From positions 44,797 through 108,796 of the forward strand of contig DPOU01000024.1 of assembly GCA_003539625.1 (NCBI GenBank): a DNA stretch of 64,000 nt, written 5' to 3'. Positions 62,613-64,000 of the stretch are shown here, one piece after another. How positions within the stretch are numbered: the stretch's first letter is position 1; the number at the start of each line of letters is the position of its first letter. The position numbers and the translations under genes were made by a program. Source of the DNA: Acholeplasmatales bacterium (lineage in GTDB: Bacteria; Bacillota_I; Bacilli_A; ML615J-28; CAG-313). The notes under the pieces are model-generated. The model had not been told where the DNA came from, searched no databases, and saw nothing but the letters and a program-made list of their open reading frames with translations.

Positions 62613-62714
62613 AATAATAAAATGAGCATTATTACATATAATACTATTGATCATACTTTAGATTATTTAGGTGCTAAGGTTTTATAAGATAACATTGATT
62701 TTTCTGTAAAAAGA

Positions 62715-62743
62715 TTGACAAAACATAAAATTAATGTTATAAT
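62715..62743 (+). promoter_or_regulatory. Consensus promoter of the abiF-associated RNA
   Basis: TTGACA (62715-62720), a 17-bp spacer and TATAAT (62738-62743) with extended TGT: a full consensus, giving a start near 62750. Confidence 0.9.
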
Positions 62744-62749
62744 ATTTAT

Positions 62750-62814
62750 GCCTATAGGATATAGGTAAATCTTTTGTGGATCATACTCCGGAATCCTTCG
62801 GGACCGGGGTTTTT
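62750..62814 (+). ncRNA. Short structured RNA upstream of the Abi_2 gene (abiF-RNA-like)
   Basis: Predicted transcript of about 65 nt. Hairpin 1 is CCTATA-GGA-TATAGG (62751-62765). A single-stranded linker of about 20 nt follows. Hairpin 2 is CTCCGG/CCGGGG (62786-62791 and 62804-62809), with an inner TCC/GGA helix capped by a UUCG tetraloop and followed by five T, an intrinsic terminator. It lies 27 nt before the Abi_2 start and has its own strong promoter. No ORF with a ribosome site is inside. It resembles conserved RNAs known upstream of abiF genes. Confidence 0.72.
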
Positions 62815-62841
62815 CTTTTACAAAATTAATTGGGGTAATAT

Positions 62842-63789
62842 ATGCATAAACATTATATGACAATTGATGAACAAGTTAATTTCTTAAAAAATGAAAAAAA
62901 ATTAAAATTTAAAAGTGAAAAATTAGCTAAAAGAGTATTACAAGAAGTAGGATATTATAAATTAATTAATGCATATAAAATTCCTTTTATAATTAATAAT
63001 CAATATTTAGATAATGTGTATTTTGAAGACATTTATAATTTATATAAATTTGATACAGAATTAAAGACTATTGTTTTTGAGGCAGCCACAAATATTGAAA
63101 TTAATTTTAAATCTTTATTATCGGAAGTAATTTCTAGTCAATATGGAATAAAAGAAAAAATATATCTTAAAAAGGAAAATTTTGCTCCTGATACTGGTAA
63201 AGCTGATGAATATACTTTTGCAAAAATGAAGAAACATATTAAAGATTCAATTAAAAAGCAAGTGGATAATATGCAACCCGCAGTTAAATGGTATAATGAT
63301 AATTATAAATATTTTCCTTTTTGGGTAGTTGTAAATATTTTAACAATTGGTTCTGCCAGCAGGATTTATGGCAAGTTGAAGGATTCTGATAAAATAACAG
63401 TTGCTAAAAATTACAAATTGCCTTATGACTATTTAGGATCATATATTAGACACATAAACTTAGTAAGAAATATTTGCGCTCATAATGATGTTTTATATAG
63501 ATATAAAAGCATTAATTCCATCCCTCAAAAAATCAAAAATGTAAAAGATATATATGAAGAATTAGGAATACTTAAAAATCCTAAGACTGGTAGATATTTC
63601 AAAGGTAGTAACGATTTTCTTGCAACTATAATAATTTTTAAATTGCTGTTAAGTAAAGAAAATTTTAACTTATTTTATACAAAATTTAAAGGCTTATTAT
63701 CTAAATTGAAAAAAACATTAAGTCCGATTTTTTATGAAAAAATTTTGGATGAGATGGGATTACCTGAAAATTGGTTTGAAATTAAATAA
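62842..63789 (+). CDS. abiF: Abi_2/AbiF-family HEPN protein
   Basis: 315 aa. The N-terminal EQVNFLKNEKKLKF and GYYKLINAYKIPF segments and the central YKFDTELKTIVFEAATNIEI are Abi_2 (AbiD/AbiF) family features. The HEPN ribonuclease motif R-x4-H is present as VRNICAHNDVLYRYK. PFWVVVNILTIGSASRIYGKL is also typical. Abortive-infection proteins of this family act on RNA during phage attack and are held in check by a partner. The ribosome site GGGGT is weak, which fits low expression by read-through of the RNA terminator. Confidence 0.9.
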   Translation: MHKHYMTIDEQVNFLKNEKKLKFKSEKLAKRVLQEVGYYKLINAYKIPFIINNQYLDNVYFEDIYNLYKFDTELKTIVFEAATNIEINFKSLLSEVISSQYGIKEKIYLKKENFAPDTGKADEYTFAKMKKHIKDSIKKQVDNMQPAVKWYNDNYKYFPFWVVVNILTIGSASRIYGKLKDSDKITVAKNYKLPYDYLGSYIRHINLVRNICAHNDVLYRYKSINSIPQKIKNVKDIYEELGILKNPKTGRYFKGSNDFLATIIIFKLLLSKENFNLFYTKFKGLLSKLKKTLSPIFYEKILDEMGLPENWFEIK

Positions 63790-63840
63790 TGTGCAAGCAG
63801 TCTATTCCAAAAAAAAGAATTGATAGAATAAGTAAAAAAT

Positions 63841-63872
63841 GGCTAGCAGAATGACACTGTTAGCCGCTTTTT
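63841..63872 (+). terminator. Terminator of the Abi_2 gene
   Basis: A 9-bp stem GGCTAGCAG/CTGTTAGCC (one G-T pair) with a T run. Confidence 0.88.
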
Positions 63873-63982
63873 GACGCTTTGTTAAGATTATAAAACAAAT
63901 TGGAATAAATGTAAGGTTAGAGAACAAAAAGGAAAATTGAAGCTTTTTCAACAAATGTCTATTAATGTTTTTAAATTTATGA

Positions 63983-63988
63983 TATAAT
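63983..63988 (+). promoter_or_regulatory. -10 element for a gene beyond the window
   Basis: TATAAT with an extended TGA motif at the right edge; the -35 is weak. Nothing coding is visible from 63873 to 64000. Confidence 0.4.
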
Positions 63989-64000
63989 AAACATAAATAA

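Noticed and set aside
62663..62863. Minus-strand ORF of 66 codons overlapping the abiF RNA and its promoter
   Set aside because: No ribosome site, covers a consensus plus-strand promoter and terminator, and encodes nothing recognisable.
1..64000. Mycoplasma genetic code (TGA as Trp)
   Set aside because: Several clear genes end at TGA (8509, 11091, 21172) and Trp is encoded by TGG.
1..64000. tRNA, rRNA genes or a CRISPR array
   Set aside because: I looked through the intergenic regions and saw no tRNA cloverleaf consensus, no rRNA sequence and no regularly spaced repeats; the direct repeats at 47874-47902 are too few and too short for CRISPR.

Overview
The window is very A+T-rich DNA from a low-GC Gram-positive bacterium. 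TGA is used as a stop codon (for example at 8509, 11091 and 21172) and TGG encodes Trp, so it is not a Mycoplasma-code Mollicute. Gene order prfA-(alr)-prmC-tsaC-spoIIR-GNAT-rpiB-atp operon-DUF1146-spoIIQ follows the Bacillus prfA-to-spoIIQ region. Five sporulation genes are recognisable: cotZ-like, sspI, spoIIR, spoIIQ and pdaA. I infer an endospore-forming member of the Bacilli, probably an uncultured gut lineage near Erysipelotrichales and the Mollicutes relatives, because InlB-type repeats, BspA-type LRRs and Cys-rich surface repeats are abundant. The taxonomic placement is inference.

Layout. 1-5264: a truncated Ig-like surface protein and a MacB-type ABC exporter. 5265-5655: a non-coding inverted-repeat insert that appears to split a bidirectional terminator. 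5656-12409: udk, then an envelope cluster (amidase, SDR, GHL10 lipoprotein, SGNH esterase). 12447-18907: a TetR/CmpB divergon, an ECF S component, a ZIP transporter, a BspA-like surface protein, a CotZ-like protein and a degenerate EIIB-like membrane protein. 18908-24526: sspI, pepV, trmB, DJ-1, patatin, HAD, then rpsF-ssb-rpsR behind an S6:S18-type leader. 24833-33348: degV, a gdpP-rplI fusion, dnaB, prfA, alr, prmC, tsaC. 33398-42011: spoIIR, a GNAT-like gene, rpiB and a complete F1Fo ATP synthase operon whose c subunit carries Na+-site residues. 42207-50258: pyk, ywzB-like, spoIIQ, the ytqB/ytqA pair (mnmM/mnmL), DUF1295, yigZ and a YtrA-type GntR/ABC operon. 50301-62160: pncC, tex, acpP, a VWA lipoprotein, a FabT-like regulator with a long Lys/Thr-rich arm, pepP, yihY, pdaA, an InlB-repeat protein and rlmD. 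62161-63789: a small defence-like island with a decayed DUF1016 (PDDEXK) gene, a short structured RNA ending in a terminator, and an intact Abi_2/AbiF HEPN protein.

How the genes fit together. The forespore-type genes sspI, spoIIR and spoIIQ each have a GTATA element 15-18 bp ahead of a forespore-type -10, and pdaA has a weaker version. cotZ has a mother-cell-type -10 instead. SpoIIR (signal to the mother cell), SpoIIQ (forespore side of the feeding channel), PdaA (cortex muramic lactam), SspI (spore core) and the CotZ-like protein (outer coat) cover successive stages of spore formation. The most interesting candidate system is the RNA plus HEPN toxin-like gene at 62715-63789. The most unusual core-gene observation is the in-frame fusion of the c-di-AMP phosphodiesterase GdpP to ribosomal protein bL9, with an internal Shine-Dalgarno and ATG that could still make free L9.
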